From the NCBI RefSeq assembly GCF_902705885.1, contig NZ_CACSIP010000009.1, forward strand, positions 53,750-117,749: DNA of 64,000 bases. Direction: 5' to 3'. The notes beneath the pieces are model-generated. The model saw only the letters and a program-made list of their open reading frames with translations. It had not been told where the DNA came from and searched no databases. The position numbers and the translations under genes were made by a program. Source of the DNA: Mycolicibacterium austroafricanum (lineage in GTDB: Bacteria; Actinomycetota; Actinomycetes; Mycobacteriales; Mycobacteriaceae). The stretch's first letter is position 1; every line of letters starts with the position of its first letter. This document shows, piece after piece, positions 54,396-63,375 of the stretch.

Positions 54396-55596
54396 ACGCC
54401 GCCATGAAGCGGGTCATCCGGCGCAGGTAGTCCGGCTGGCTGACATGCAGCACGTGGTTGCCCGGGAACCAGTGGAACGCGCAACGATCCCAGTGCTCCC
54501 AGAGGATCTCGGCCTGTTCCGGCGGGGCCAGCCGGTCACCGAGGCCGGCGATGATCAACCGTCGGTCCTTGGCCGGCAGCGGCCGATAGTTCAGCGGGGA
54601 GGGGTACATCGTCGCCGCGTCGGACAACTCCCTGTCGGTGCCCACGATGTGGTCACGCAACGCCACCATCTTGTTGGCCGGGAACCACTCGTCGACGGTC
54701 CTGTCCGGCGTCACGACGGGCACGTTGGGGATCACCGCCTGGATGCGGTCGTCGACACTGGCGATCAACGCCGACGTGTAGCCGCCCAGCGACATCCCGG
54801 TCAGTGCGATCCGGTCGACGCCGGTGTACTCGAGATAGTCGACCAGTGACCGGAAGTCGTGTACGGCCTGCGCCATCGCCTCGGCGAACCCGGCGAAGCC
54901 GTGGGCGAAATAGCCGTATCCGCTGAATGGCGAGTACTTTTCGGCCCGACGCCCGTGGAACGGCAGCGTGTAGAGCATCACGTCGTACCCGGACCGGTAG
55001 AACCAGGGCAGCGAGAAGAACAGTCCGTTGAACAGATAGGCGGACCCCATGAAACCGTGGATCACACACAGGGTGGGCCGCGGCCCGTCGTTGTGGCGCC
55101 AATGCTGGGCATGGACGACGTTGTTGCGGCGGTAGCCGCGGCACTGATCCCGCAGGGCCGGGTTGACGGCGGTGAAGCTGCTGTTGAAGCGGATGTTGCG
55201 GACGTTGCCGTGCGCGATCCACTCGGCCACGGGGTTGGCCGGCCTCGACGACACCCGCGGCAGCGACGTGGGCGCGGGGAAGGAGACCAGCGGATCCTTG
55301 GCGGCAGCGAGTTCGGCGTAGAAGCGCAGATGCTGCTCCTCGGTCCGCGACTGCGGCCGGCGCAGCGCACCCGCCACGGTGGGCAGCATGGTGGCGCTGA
55401 TCAGCGACGCCATGGACGTGCGCAGCACCATGTCGGCGAGCGCCGACGAGTCCACGATGAGCCGCTGTCGCTGCGTGAGGTCCACGCGGCGAGGCAGTCC
55501 GCGGGCGGAGGCATCGGCACCCGGAACGTCCGGCATCGGTATGGGCGGCTCGGCGTCGGGCACGAGGCGGGGCGAGCTGGACTCCACCCTTGGCAT
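54382..55596 (-). CDS. Alpha/beta hydrolase-like protein (Rv0293c-like)
   Basis: This 404-residue protein has an alpha/beta-hydrolase core: LCVIHGFMGSAYLFNGLFF near residue 185, DRIALTGMSLGGYTSALIAS with the nucleophile Ser near 258, and a late GNHVLHVSQPDY with His. The first 150 residues are specific to this family. In M. tuberculosis the gene facing eccE3 is Rv0293c, so position supports the match. Its ATG at 55596 is 1 base after the stop of the metal ATPase gene, so the two may be co-transcribed. Confidence 0.78.
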   Translation of the reverse strand: MPRVESSSPRLVPDAEPPIPMPDVPGADASARGLPRRVDLTQRQRLIVDSSALADMVLRTSMASLISATMLPTVAGALRRPQSRTEEQHLRFYAELAAAKDPLVSFPAPTSLPRVSSRPANPVAEWIAHGNVRNIRFNSSFTAVNPALRDQCRGYRRNNVVHAQHWRHNDGPRPTLCVIHGFMGSAYLFNGLFFSLPWFYRSGYDVMLYTLPFHGRRAEKYSPFSGYGYFAHGFAGFAEAMAQAVHDFRSLVDYLEYTGVDRIALTGMSLGGYTSALIASVDDRIQAVIPNVPVVTPDRTVDEWFPANKMVALRDHIVGTDRELSDAATMYPSPLNYRPLPAKDRRLIIAGLGDRLAPPEQAEILWEHWDRCAFHWFPGNHVLHVSQPDYLRRMTRFMAAFMFD

Positions 55597-55597
55597 G

Positions 55598-57541
55598 CTA
55601 ACGCCAGGCACGTTCACGGAGCAGTCGCAGCCCGTTGAGCGCGACCAGCACCGTCGAACCCTCGTGCCCGGCCACACCGAGAGGTAGTGGGAGGTGGCCG
55701 ACCAGGTCCCAGGTGACCAAGACGACGATGAACGTCGACGCGATGACGAGGTTCGCCACCACCACGCGCCGGGCCCGGCGAGCCAGTGTGATGACGGCGG
55801 GCAGGGTGGCGAGCTCGTCGCGCGTGGTGACGGCGTCGGCGGTGTCCAAGGTCAGATCGGATCCGCTGCGCCCCATCGCGATCGACACATGGGCGGCCGC
55901 CATGGCGGGGGCGTCGTTGACTCCGTCGCCGACGAGCAGCACCCGGTCACCGCCGGACTCGAGGTTCCGCACCGCGCCGACCTTGTCGGCGGGCAGCAAT
56001 CCGGACTCGATCACCTCGAAACCCACCTGCTCGGCGAGATTTGCGGCCGCGCGGGCGTTGTCACCGGTCAACAGCACCGGTGGGGCTGCGGTCAGCGCCG
56101 CCAGCGCAGCCACTGCCTTGGCGGCGCCTTCGCGCGGGCTGTCGGACAACCCGAGCACTCCGGCGGCGTCGCCGTCGATGCGCACCACCACAGCCGTGTG
56201 GCCGGCCTGCTCGATCTGCTCGAGGGCCGCACCGACCTCCGGTTGGCCGCGGTCGGCCGGGGCCGGCCGCCCGACCTCGACGACAGCGTCACCGATGCGG
56301 GCACGAACCCCCTGACCCGGGACGGACGAGAAGTCGGTAGCGGATCGAACCGCGACGTCGGCGGCTCGGGCCCCGGCGACGACGGCTCGGGCGAGCGGAT
56401 GCTCGGACGGATCCTCGGCGGCCGCCGCAGCGGCGAGCAGCGCAGCCGCTGTCACACCCGAACCGGGCAGGGGGCGCACCACCACGAGTCGCGGCGTCCC
56501 TTCGGTCACGGTGCCGGTCTTGTCGAGGGCCACTCGTGTCACGGTGGCGAGCTTCTCCATCACCACGGCCGACTTGACGAGCACGCCGTGCCGGCCGGCG
56601 TTGGCGATCGCCGCCAGCAGCGGCGGCATCGTGGAGAGCACCAGCGCGCATGGGGAGGCCACGATCATGAAGGTCATCGCGCGCAGCAGCGTGGACTGCA
56701 GATCCGCCCCGAACAGCAGCGGGATCACGAAGATCGCGACGGTGGCGCTGACCATCCCGATCGAGTAGCGCTGCTCGATCTTCTCGATGAACAACTGCAC
56801 CCGGGCCTTGCTGGCGCCGGCTTCGGCGACCATCGCCACGATCCGCGCGACGACGGTGTCGGCTGCCGGACGGTTCACCCGCACCCGGAGTGTTCCGGTG
56901 CCGTTGACCGTGCCGGCGAACACGCCGTGACCCGTGGTCTTGTCGACCGGGAGGGGCTCGCCGGTGATGGTGGCCTCGTCGACTTCGCTGGCACCGGCCA
57001 CGACCACGCCGTCGCCACCGATTCGCTCGCCGGGACGTATCACCAGGACATCGCCGACCTCCAGTTCGGCGGTGTCCACGATCTGCTCGCCGGACGCGTC
57101 GAGCCGGGTGGCGGTCTCGGGCGCCAGGTCGAGCAGACCCCGAACCGAGTCCTCGGTGCGTTTGGTGGCCACCGCTTCCAGAGCACCCGAGGTCGCGAAG
57201 ATGACGATGAGCAGGGCCCCGTCGAATATCTGACCGATGGCCGCGGCACCGACCGCAGCGGCGACCATCAGGAGGTCGACGTCGAGGGTCCTGCGCCGTA
57301 GCGCCCGGAGCCCGGACAGCGCCGGCTCCCATCCGCCGCTGAGGTAACACGCGAGGTAGAGGGCCCAATGCGACCACGCCGGGGCGCCGGAGAGTTGAGC
57401 GAGCAGCCCCAGCCCGAACAGCACGGTCGCGGCGGCCGCCCAGCGCACCTGCGGAAGCGCCCAGGTGCTGGACACCGCCGCGGGCCGGGACTTCTGGGTG
57501 TGCGTTCGGGGACGGTGAGGGGTCGCGACGCCACAGGACAT
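55598..57541 (-). CDS. P1B-4-type heavy-metal-exporting ATPase
   Basis: The 647-residue P-type ATPase has TGEPLPV, the transmembrane metal motif SPC (IVASPCALVLS), the phosphorylation site DKTGTVTEG, TGDN and GDGVNDAPAMA. A C-terminal HEGSTVLVALNGLRLL is the signature, with SPC, of the P1B-4 group that exports cobalt or ferrous iron, as in mycobacterial CtpD and CtpJ. There is no N-terminal metal-binding domain, only a short His-containing stretch. The ATG at 57541 has AAGGTGG 7 bases upstream; longer starts would overlap the operator region. It is divergent from an ArsR regulator. Confidence 0.88.
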   Translation of the reverse strand: MSCGVATPHRPRTHTQKSRPAAVSSTWALPQVRWAAAATVLFGLGLLAQLSGAPAWSHWALYLACYLSGGWEPALSGLRALRRRTLDVDLLMVAAAVGAAAIGQIFDGALLIVIFATSGALEAVATKRTEDSVRGLLDLAPETATRLDASGEQIVDTAELEVGDVLVIRPGERIGGDGVVVAGASEVDEATITGEPLPVDKTTGHGVFAGTVNGTGTLRVRVNRPAADTVVARIVAMVAEAGASKARVQLFIEKIEQRYSIGMVSATVAIFVIPLLFGADLQSTLLRAMTFMIVASPCALVLSTMPPLLAAIANAGRHGVLVKSAVVMEKLATVTRVALDKTGTVTEGTPRLVVVRPLPGSGVTAAALLAAAAAAEDPSEHPLARAVVAGARAADVAVRSATDFSSVPGQGVRARIGDAVVEVGRPAPADRGQPEVGAALEQIEQAGHTAVVVRIDGDAAGVLGLSDSPREGAAKAVAALAALTAAPPVLLTGDNARAAANLAEQVGFEVIESGLLPADKVGAVRNLESGGDRVLLVGDGVNDAPAMAAAHVSIAMGRSGSDLTLDTADAVTTRDELATLPAVITLARRARRVVVANLVIASTFIVVLVTWDLVGHLPLPLGVAGHEGSTVLVALNGLRLLRERAWR

Positions 57542-57556
57542 GCCGGCCACCTTATC

Positions 57557-57615
57557 TGCGTAGTCACGCATATACGCAAGCTGCTTTACACATGAACAGG
57601 TGAACACGTTGTCAG
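57557..57615. promoter_or_regulatory. Control region between metal ATPase and ArsR genes
   Basis: TGCGTAGTCACGCA (57557-57570) is a dyad (TGCGT/ACGCA) 15 bases upstream of the ATPase ATG. TGAACA occurs twice at 57593-57598 and 57601-57606, a half-site typical of ArsR/SmtB operators, with an imperfect inverted TTGTCA after it. TATGCT (57619-57624), just outside, is a -10 box 6 bases before the ArsR GTG. The arrangement suits metal-dependent derepression of both genes. Confidence 0.5.
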
Positions 57616-57630
57616 CGGTATGCTCACGAC

Positions 57631-57963
57631 GTGCACACGTCGATCTCCGGGTTCACGATGCCGAGCGAAGAACAGGTCGCAGCCGCTGCCGGGGCATTCC
57701 GGATGTTGAGCGATCCGACACGGATCAAGGTGCTGTGGGCGCTGGCGCAGGGGGAGTCGTCGGTCGCCTGCCTGGCTGAGTTGGCCGACGTGACGCCGGC
57801 GGTGGTGAGCCAGCATCTGGCGAAGCTGCGGCTGGCCGGGTTGGTGAAGGGCCGCCGCGAGGGCACCTTCGTCTTCTACTCGGCAGTCGACAAGGACCTT
57901 TTGCCGGTGCTCGGTCAGGCGCTGTTCGGCAGCGCCGAAGCCGGAAGCGATACCGCACACTGA
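57631..57963 (+). CDS. ArsR/SmtB-family metal-responsive repressor
   Basis: The 110-residue winged-helix protein has [20 protein letters not shown], then [20 protein letters not shown] as recognition helix and wing [12 protein letters not shown]. Divergence from a P1B-4 ATPase gene marks it as a metal sensor for cobalt, nickel or iron. The alpha-5 metal site of NmtR-type proteins (D-x-H, H-x2-H) is not complete: [12 protein letters not shown] has no His, so ligands may come from Cys47 or the termini (His2, His110). A TATGCT box puts the transcript start at the GTG, so it is probably leaderless. Confidence 0.85.
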   Translation: MHTSISGFTMPSEEQVAAAAGAFRMLSDPTRIKVLWALAQGESSVACLAELADVTPAVVSQHLAKLRLAGLVKGRREGTFVFYSAVDKDLLPVLGQALFGSAEAGSDTAH

Positions 57964-57967
57964 CGGC

Positions 57968-58732
57968 ATGTGGAATCCGGACGTCTACCTCGCCTTCGCC
58001 GACCAGCGGGGCCGGCCGTTCGTCGACCTGCTGTCACGAATCGGTGCGGACCACCCGCGACGAGTCGTCGACCTGGGTTGTGGGCCCGGCAATCTCACCG
58101 AGACACTGGCTGCCCGATGGCCGGCGGCGCTGATCGAAGCGTGGGATTCGTCTGCCGAGATGGTGGAGGCGGCGCGGGGACGTGGAGTGGCCGCGCAGCT
58201 CGGCGACGTCCGGGAGTGGACCCCCGAACCCGACACCGATGTGGTGGTGAGCAACGCGACCCTGCACTGGGTGCCCGAACATCCGCAACTGCTGGTCCGG
58301 TGGGTGGGTCAGCTCGGCGCCGGATCATGGTTGGCGTTTCAGGTTCCCGGCAACTTCGAGGCGCCGTCGCATCAGGCGGTTCGTGACCTCGCACATCGTC
58401 CCGATTGGTCAAAAGTGTTGCCGGACAGCATTTTCCGGGACTCCGAGGCGGTGCAGTCGGCGGCGGGTTATGCCGGGCTGCTGGCCGACGCGGGGTGCAC
58501 CGTCGACGCGTGGGAGACGACCTATGTCCACGAGTTGACCGGCGAGAACCCGGTGCTGGAGTGGATCACCGGGACCGCGCTGCGGCCGGTGCGCAGCAGC
58601 CTCGACGACGCGCAGTGGCAGCGGTTCCGCGCCGAGCTGATCCCGCTGCTCGACGCGTCGTATCCGGCCCGCGCCGACGGGACGACGTTCTTCCCGTTCC
58701 GCAGGGTGTTCGTGGTGGCACAGGTGAACTGA
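57968..58732 (+). CDS. tam: Trans-aconitate 2-methyltransferase (Tam)
   Basis: The 254-residue SAM-dependent methyltransferase begins [20 protein letters not shown], has the SAM-binding [20 protein letters not shown] near residue 34, [14 protein letters not shown] near 96, and a Tam-type C-terminus. It methylates trans-aconitate, an inhibitor of aconitase. In M. tuberculosis tam (Rv0294) follows Rv0293c beside ESX-3. Here the ATPase/ArsR pair lies between them. The ATG is 4 bases after the ArsR stop, so the two share a transcript. Confidence 0.87.
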   Translation: MWNPDVYLAFADQRGRPFVDLLSRIGADHPRRVVDLGCGPGNLTETLAARWPAALIEAWDSSAEMVEAARGRGVAAQLGDVREWTPEPDTDVVVSNATLHWVPEHPQLLVRWVGQLGAGSWLAFQVPGNFEAPSHQAVRDLAHRPDWSKVLPDSIFRDSEAVQSAAGYAGLLADAGCTVDAWETTYVHELTGENPVLEWITGTALRPVRSSLDDAQWQRFRAELIPLLDASYPARADGTTFFPFRRVFVVAQVN

Positions 58733-58867
58733 GATGCCCGAGTCGTGATGGCAAAGGCCGTAGAACGCGGGTGACCAACGGTAGCGTGAAACTTTGCCGG
58801 CCTCGCTGACGACGATGTTTGCCGCCCCGGTCGCTCGGCAATGCAGCACGCGGCGACGGGAGACACG

Positions 58868-59158
58868 ATGAAGCGCTGGATGGTTGCGGGATCGGCCGGG
58901 CTGCTCATGGCCGCACAGCTGTTGGTCGCAGCACCGCCGGCCGATGCCGGCTGTCTCTACGGAGGACCCGTCATCAGCAAGTGTGACGGTCCCGTCCAGC
59001 CGGACGGCACCTGGGAGCGTTGCGTAGCGGTCGCCAAGATGATTCCTCGGGGAGCCAGCTCCTATCTGGCGCCGGAGCGGCGCTGCGAGCTGATGGGCCC
59101 CGGCCGCCCGATGTCAGATTTCGCCTTCGCCGAGCCACCGATCCACATCGCCGGCTGA
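58868..59158 (+). CDS. Small secreted CDGP-motif protein
   Basis: The 96-residue protein has a clear signal peptide (residues 1-27, ending PPADA). The mature part begins GCLYGGPVISKCDGPVQPDG and continues TWERC, then LAPERRCEL. The CDGP...TWERC arrangement with four Cys is shared by a family of small secreted mycobacterial proteins of unknown function. GGGAG lies 5 bases before the ATG at 58868. The 135 bp upstream hold no gene. Confidence 0.75.
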   Translation: MKRWMVAGSAGLLMAAQLLVAAPPADAGCLYGGPVISKCDGPVQPDGTWERCVAVAKMIPRGASSYLAPERRCELMGPGRPMSDFAFAEPPIHIAG

Positions 59159-59169
59159 GCTGTCACCGG

Positions 59170-59652
59170 CTACGGGTGGTACGGCACGCCCACGGCCCGG
59201 AACACGAACTCCGGCGGTACGTCGAACGCCAGCGAGGTCCGGGGCAACTGCGCCAGCACGTCGTCGGGGATGTCCTCTTTGTAGTGCAGCGACAGCTCAC
59301 CGGAAAAGCGCGGGTCCACCGCGGCCATGTCGACATCGAGGCTCAGCCCGGTGGCCGACAGTTCGGCGGTCACCGCCCCCGACTGCGGGGCATCCCAGCG
59401 GTGGTCGATGGTGCGCCCGGCGAGTTTGGGCACCGAGGACAGGGTGCCCAGTACCCGCTGTTCGGTGAGCACCAGCGCACCGACGTAGCTGGCGAGACTG
59501 CCGGCGGAGCGCAGTCCCGGCACCGTGCCGTGGAACCGCCGGGTCACGGCCACATACTCGGCGATGAACAACAGTCCCTCGGCCTCGACCTGGGCGCGTA
59601 ACTCGCCGGGGAGCTTGCCGATACGGAACAGCTTCCGGAGTAATACGGCCAT
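59170..59652 (-). CDS. Conserved hypothetical protein (Rv0307c-like)
   Basis: This is a 160-residue protein with no signal peptide or membrane segment. It has alternating strands typical of a small beta-rich domain, including SLDVDMAAVDPRFSGELSLH and PRTSLAFDVPPEFVFRAVGV. In M. tuberculosis a similar-sized gene lies beside a PAP2 phosphatase gene (Rv0307c/Rv0308); here too it is divergent from one. I cannot assign a function. Confidence 0.6.
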   Translation of the reverse strand: MAVLLRKLFRIGKLPGELRAQVEAEGLLFIAEYVAVTRRFHGTVPGLRSAGSLASYVGALVLTEQRVLGTLSSVPKLAGRTIDHRWDAPQSGAVTAELSATGLSLDVDMAAVDPRFSGELSLHYKEDIPDDVLAQLPRTSLAFDVPPEFVFRAVGVPYHP

Positions 59653-59723
59653 CAACGCACGGTAGCTCAGCCGCGCGCAGTGGTCAGGAGGCCGTGGGCC
59701 GACGGGGTGGTACAGCTTGTCTG

Positions 59724-60395
59724 GTGAGGGCGCACAGGGGCCGGCTTGTCGGCACCGCCGTGGTGGCGGTCGGGCTGTTCGCCGTGATGTGGCTGGGATA
59801 CGCGTGGCAGTGGTCGTGGGTGGCGCGGGTCGACGCGTGGGCACTGGAGCCGATGGACCGGCTCGCCGAGGCGTATCCGGGCTGGGCGACGGCGTGGGAC
59901 GTCTATTGCACAGTGCTCGGGCCCGGTGCCTTCCGGCTGGTGACACTCGTGGTGATCGTGGTGGCACTGATCCGACGCAACATCCGCGTCGCGATGTTCC
60001 TGGTGATCAGCGTGGAACTGAGCGGCTTGGTGACCGAGATCGCGAAGGGGCTGGCCGACCGGCCGCGACCGGACACCGCGATGGTGTCGGCACTGGGGTC
60101 GTCCTTCCCGTCAGGACACGCTCTGGGCGTGATGGTTTCGGTGCTGGCCCTGCTGACGGTCGGGCTTCCGGCCGTCCGCGCTTCCCGACGCGGGTGGCTC
60201 GTCACCCTCGGCGTCGCCGTGGTCGTGACTATCGGGCTGGGCCGGGTAGCGCTCAATGTGCATCACCCGTCCGATGTGATCGCCGGGTGGGCGCTGGGCT
60301 ACGCGTACTTCGTGGCCTGCGTGCTGTTGGTGCCGCGCGTCCGGCCCGTCACGCAGCCGGACGAAACACCGGCAGCGCACGGTAGCGAACGCTGA
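59724..60395 (+). CDS. PAP2-family membrane phosphatase
   Basis: This protein of about 223 residues has several transmembrane segments and the three phosphatase motifs: KGLADRPRP, SSFPSGHA and RVALNVHHPSDVIAGW. PAP2 enzymes remove phosphate from lipid phosphates such as phosphatidic acid or polyprenyl pyrophosphate. The GTG at 59724 is the likely start; a GTG ten codons earlier (59694) is possible. The 3' end overlaps the convergent PAP2/kinase gene by 47 bases. Confidence 0.85.
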   Translation: MRAHRGRLVGTAVVAVGLFAVMWLGYAWQWSWVARVDAWALEPMDRLAEAYPGWATAWDVYCTVLGPGAFRLVTLVVIVVALIRRNIRVAMFLVISVELSGLVTEIAKGLADRPRPDTAMVSALGSSFPSGHALGVMVSVLALLTVGLPAVRASRRGWLVTLGVAVVVTIGLGRVALNVHHPSDVIAGWALGYAYFVACVLLVPRVRPVTQPDETPAAHGSER

Positions 60396-61845
60396 AGCTG
60401 GCCTTGGTGACCTCGGTGCCGACCTCGCCGTCCAGCGCCAGGATCGTCGGCCCGTCCACTGCCTCGAACGAGAACTCGGGCACCCGCATCTCGTGATAGA
60501 GCGGGCTGCGTTCCAGCCGTCCCAACGCGAGAGACGTGACAATCCGCAGCCTGCTCAATCGTCGCCCGGTTTCCAGGATCCGGACGTCGATCAGGCCGTC
60601 GTCCATCCGTGTCCGCCGCGACGGGGCGAAGCCCGACGGGAGGTAGATCGAGTTGCCGAGGAAGAACATCGATGTCTGCAGCGTCTGGTTGTCGAAGGCG
60701 ATGCGGACCGGTTCGCCGTGGCGCAGCGTATGGAACATCGCGTAGATCCCGGCCAACGGTTTGCCGATCCGGTGTTCGAACTTCTCGCGCTTCTGCACGA
60801 ACTGCGGATACGCCCCGATGCTCGCGGTGTTGACGACCATGTGCTTTTCGTTCAGGCACACCAGGTCTACACAGGAGACGCTGCCGTCCTCGATCGCCGC
60901 CACGGTGACGGCGGTGGTGTCACACCCGATGTCCTTGGCGAAGTGATTGAAGGTGCCCGCAGGGAACACCGCGAGCGGCACACCCGCATCGACCGCCACC
61001 GCCGCCGCGGCTGCGACGGTGCCATCTCCGCCGCCGATCGCGAGCACCTCGGCGTCTCGGGCGGCCGACCGCAACACCTCCTCGACGTCGTCGTCCTCGG
61101 TGAGCTCGACAATCTTTGCCTTCGGCAGCGCCTCGTGTACCTCGTCGAGCACCCGGGCGCCGGTGCCGCTGCCGGAGGCCGGGTTGACGACCAGCGTGAC
61201 GCCCGCGCCATCGGGCCGCGCCGGCGTGTCCACCCGCAACGGCGCCGCGGTGGCAGGCATCCGCGGCTCCACGATCGGCGGCACCACACGCGCACCCAGA
61301 ACCGCGATACCTGCGCCGATGCCGAAGCCGGCCAGTACGTCGCCCGGGTAGTGCGCGCCGGTGGCCACGCGGGACATCCCGACCAGGCCGGCGAGCAGCG
61401 AAAGGCCCAGGCCGAGCGGCGGGTTCTCCAAGCCGACGGCGACGGCGAAGGCCGCCGCGCTGGCGGAATGACCCGATGGCAGCGAGTTCGACGTCGGGAA
61501 CCTGCGGGCCTGCCGCGCCAACGGCACCAGCAGCCGGCTCGGGCGCTCCCGCCGCCAGACCCGCTTGGCGGCCTGGTTGGTGACCAGGCTCGTCACCGCC
61601 AGCGTGAGCACGCCGCGCGCCGCGCCTCGCTTGGCCGACGGGCTGCCGAACGCGGTCAGCCCCGCCGCGATCACAAGCCACAACTTGGAGTGGTCGGCCG
61701 CCCTGGTCAGCCGCGGCATCATCTCGTCGATGAGGGGGCTGGGGGACTCCGCGATCGCCTCGAAGACCTCACGGTCCAGCGTGCCGAGCCCTTGGCCGAT
61801 CTGACGAATTCCGCGGCGACGCTGTGGCGCGGGCAGCAGTTCCAT
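60349..61845 (-). CDS. PAP2 phosphatase fused to diacylglycerol-kinase-type lipid kinase
   Basis: The 498-residue protein has an N-terminal PAP2 domain (KRVWRRERPSR, SNSLPSGHSAS, SRVATGAHYPGDVLAG; residues 1-195) and a C-terminal diacylglycerol/sphingosine kinase domain (VVNPASGSGTG near 217, AIGGGDGTVAAAA near 265, FPAGTFNHFAKDIG near 295). It could phosphorylate a lipid and dephosphorylate another in the membrane. Such fusions occur in other mycobacteria. It is convergent with another PAP2 gene, overlapping it by 47 bases, and divergent from the HTH gene across a palindrome. Confidence 0.88.
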   Translation of the reverse strand: MELLPAPQRRRGIRQIGQGLGTLDREVFEAIAESPSPLIDEMMPRLTRAADHSKLWLVIAAGLTAFGSPSAKRGAARGVLTLAVTSLVTNQAAKRVWRRERPSRLLVPLARQARRFPTSNSLPSGHSASAAAFAVAVGLENPPLGLGLSLLAGLVGMSRVATGAHYPGDVLAGFGIGAGIAVLGARVVPPIVEPRMPATAAPLRVDTPARPDGAGVTLVVNPASGSGTGARVLDEVHEALPKAKIVELTEDDDVEEVLRSAARDAEVLAIGGGDGTVAAAAAVAVDAGVPLAVFPAGTFNHFAKDIGCDTTAVTVAAIEDGSVSCVDLVCLNEKHMVVNTASIGAYPQFVQKREKFEHRIGKPLAGIYAMFHTLRHGEPVRIAFDNQTLQTSMFFLGNSIYLPSGFAPSRRTRMDDGLIDVRILETGRRLSRLRIVTSLALGRLERSPLYHEMRVPEFSFEAVDGPTILALDGEVGTEVTKASFSVRYRALPVFRPAA

Positions 61846-61870
61846 GACGCCAACCTAGCGGCAATGCAGC

Positions 61871-61892
61871 CTTGACACATTTATTTGTCAAG
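61871..61892. promoter_or_regulatory. Inverted repeat between lipid kinase and HTH genes
   Basis: CTTGACA (61871-61877) and TGTCAAG (61886-61892) are perfect 7-bp arms around an 8-bp AT-rich spacer. The dyad fills the 54-bp gap between two divergent start codons. TTGACA on the plus strand is also a -35-like box. It is the probable operator of the HTH protein encoded just downstream. Confidence 0.6.
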
Positions 61893-61899
61893 GGACACG

Positions 61900-62499
61900 A
61901 TGATCAACATGCTCGACCTCGAGGTCATCGACGATCCGGCCGCCGCCGTCAGCGCGCTCGATCCGATCCGCGGCAGGCTCCTTGCCGAACTCACCGAACC
62001 CACCTCGGCGGCTGCTCTTGCGGCCCGCCTCGGCATCGCCCGGCAGAAGGTGAACTATCACCTGCGGGCGCTGGAGGAACACCACCTCGTCACGGTGGCA
62101 GGCGAACGACGCTGGGGAGGGCTCACCGAGCGTCTCCTGGTGGCCACCGCGGCGTCGTATGTCGTTTCGCCGGGTGCGCTCGGACCTGTTGCGATCGACC
62201 CCGACCGGGCGGCCGACAGATTGTCGGCGAGTTATCTCATCGCGCTGGCCGCGCGGGCAGTGCGGGAAGTCGGCGAACTCTGGGGTGCGGCGCGGCGACA
62301 ACAGAAGCGGTTGGCGACACTGTCGATTGATACCGCGGTCACCTTCCGCACCGCCGCTGACCGGGCGGCCTTCACCGACGAGCTGACCCACGCCGTTACC
62401 ACCCTGGTGGCGAAATACCACGACGAAACCAGCGCGCGTGGCCGCACGCACCGCGTAGTGCTGGCGGCCTACCCGATGCCGATGACAGGAAGGAAATAG
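61900..62499 (+). CDS. Winged-helix (ArsR-like) transcriptional regulator
   Basis: The 199-residue protein has an N-terminal winged helix (LDPIRGRLLAELTEPTSAAA, then LAARLGIARQKVNYHLRALE) and a helical C-terminal part. AAGGG lies 5 bases before the ATG at 61900; a TTG at 61885 inside the dyad is less likely. It is followed by an SRPBCC-domain gene 2 bases on. ArsR-type repressor and SRPBCC pairs are common in actinobacteria; the signal is generally unknown. Confidence 0.83.
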   Translation: MINMLDLEVIDDPAAAVSALDPIRGRLLAELTEPTSAAALAARLGIARQKVNYHLRALEEHHLVTVAGERRWGGLTERLLVATAASYVVSPGALGPVAIDPDRAADRLSASYLIALAARAVREVGELWGAARRQQKRLATLSIDTAVTFRTAADRAAFTDELTHAVTTLVAKYHDETSARGRTHRVVLAAYPMPMTGRK

Positions 62500-62501
62500 C
62501 C

Positions 62502-63314
62502 ATGGTGCTGAAGAAAGGCGACGACGGCCGTCGCTGGGTCGAGATGGAGTTCCTGGTGCCCGGCACCCCGGAACAGGTGTGGCAGGCGATCGCCACCGGG
62601 CCGGGGATGACCGCCTGGTTCGCCCCGGTGACTGTCGAGGAACATGTCGGCGGCGCAATCGAATTCGACTTCGGATGCGGGGCGACGAGCTCCGGGGTCG
62701 TCACCGAGTGGGAGCCCCCGGCGCGATTGGGGTATGAGGAGCACGGTTGGAGTGGTGATGCACCGCCGGTGGCGACCGAGGTCGTGGTCACGAGCCGGTC
62801 GGGGGATCGCTGCGTCGTGCGGATGGTGCACAGCCTGTTCACCGACCGGGACGACTGGGACGACGAACTGGAGAGCTTCGAGACCGGTTGGCCGGGGTTC
62901 TTCGAGGTGTTGCGGTTGTACATGGCGCACTTCCCAGGGCAGCCGGCAGCCGCTGTCCGGGTGATGACCGGGTATCCGGGTGACCTGACCGAGGCCTGGG
63001 CAGCGCTTTCCACTGCGCTCGGCCTGAGCGGTCTCGACGTCGCGAGTACCTGGCGAACACCTCCCGGCGCGCCGTCGCTGGAGGGAATCGTCGAACGGGT
63101 GCACCAGGATTCGCAGATGCGCGAGGTGATGGCGCGCCTGACCGCGCCGAGTGCGGGTGTGGCGGTGGTCGGCAGCTTCAGCGCCGGAGGGCAGACCAGT
63201 GTGATGGTCAGCATCTACTTCTACGGTGTCGACGCCGCCGCCACTGCCGCCACCGAACAGGCGCGGTTCGACAGCTGGATTGCAGAGTTGGCGCCTGCTT
63301 CCAGCGTGTCGTGA
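62502..63314 (+). CDS. SRPBCC (AHSA1-like) domain protein
   Basis: The 270-residue protein begins with a START/SRPBCC domain: EMEFLVPGTPEQVWQAIATG near residue 15, MTAWFAPVTVEEHVGGAIEF near 36 and WPGFFEVLRLYMAHF near 130. The fold makes a deep hydrophobic pocket for lipids or aromatic ligands. The second half (residues 145-270) is less familiar and resembles a second, diverged domain. It starts 2 bases after the regulator gene, so the two are one operon. Confidence 0.8.
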   Translation: MVLKKGDDGRRWVEMEFLVPGTPEQVWQAIATGPGMTAWFAPVTVEEHVGGAIEFDFGCGATSSGVVTEWEPPARLGYEEHGWSGDAPPVATEVVVTSRSGDRCVVRMVHSLFTDRDDWDDELESFETGWPGFFEVLRLYMAHFPGQPAAAVRVMTGYPGDLTEAWAALSTALGLSGLDVASTWRTPPGAPSLEGIVERVHQDSQMREVMARLTAPSAGVAVVGSFSAGGQTSVMVSIYFYGVDAAATAATEQARFDSWIAELAPASSVS

Positions 63315-63375
63315 AAGGCGTTCGGCCAGCGCGGGATTGGCCCCCAACGGTACCGCCGGGTGCCGGGTGGGGCCG

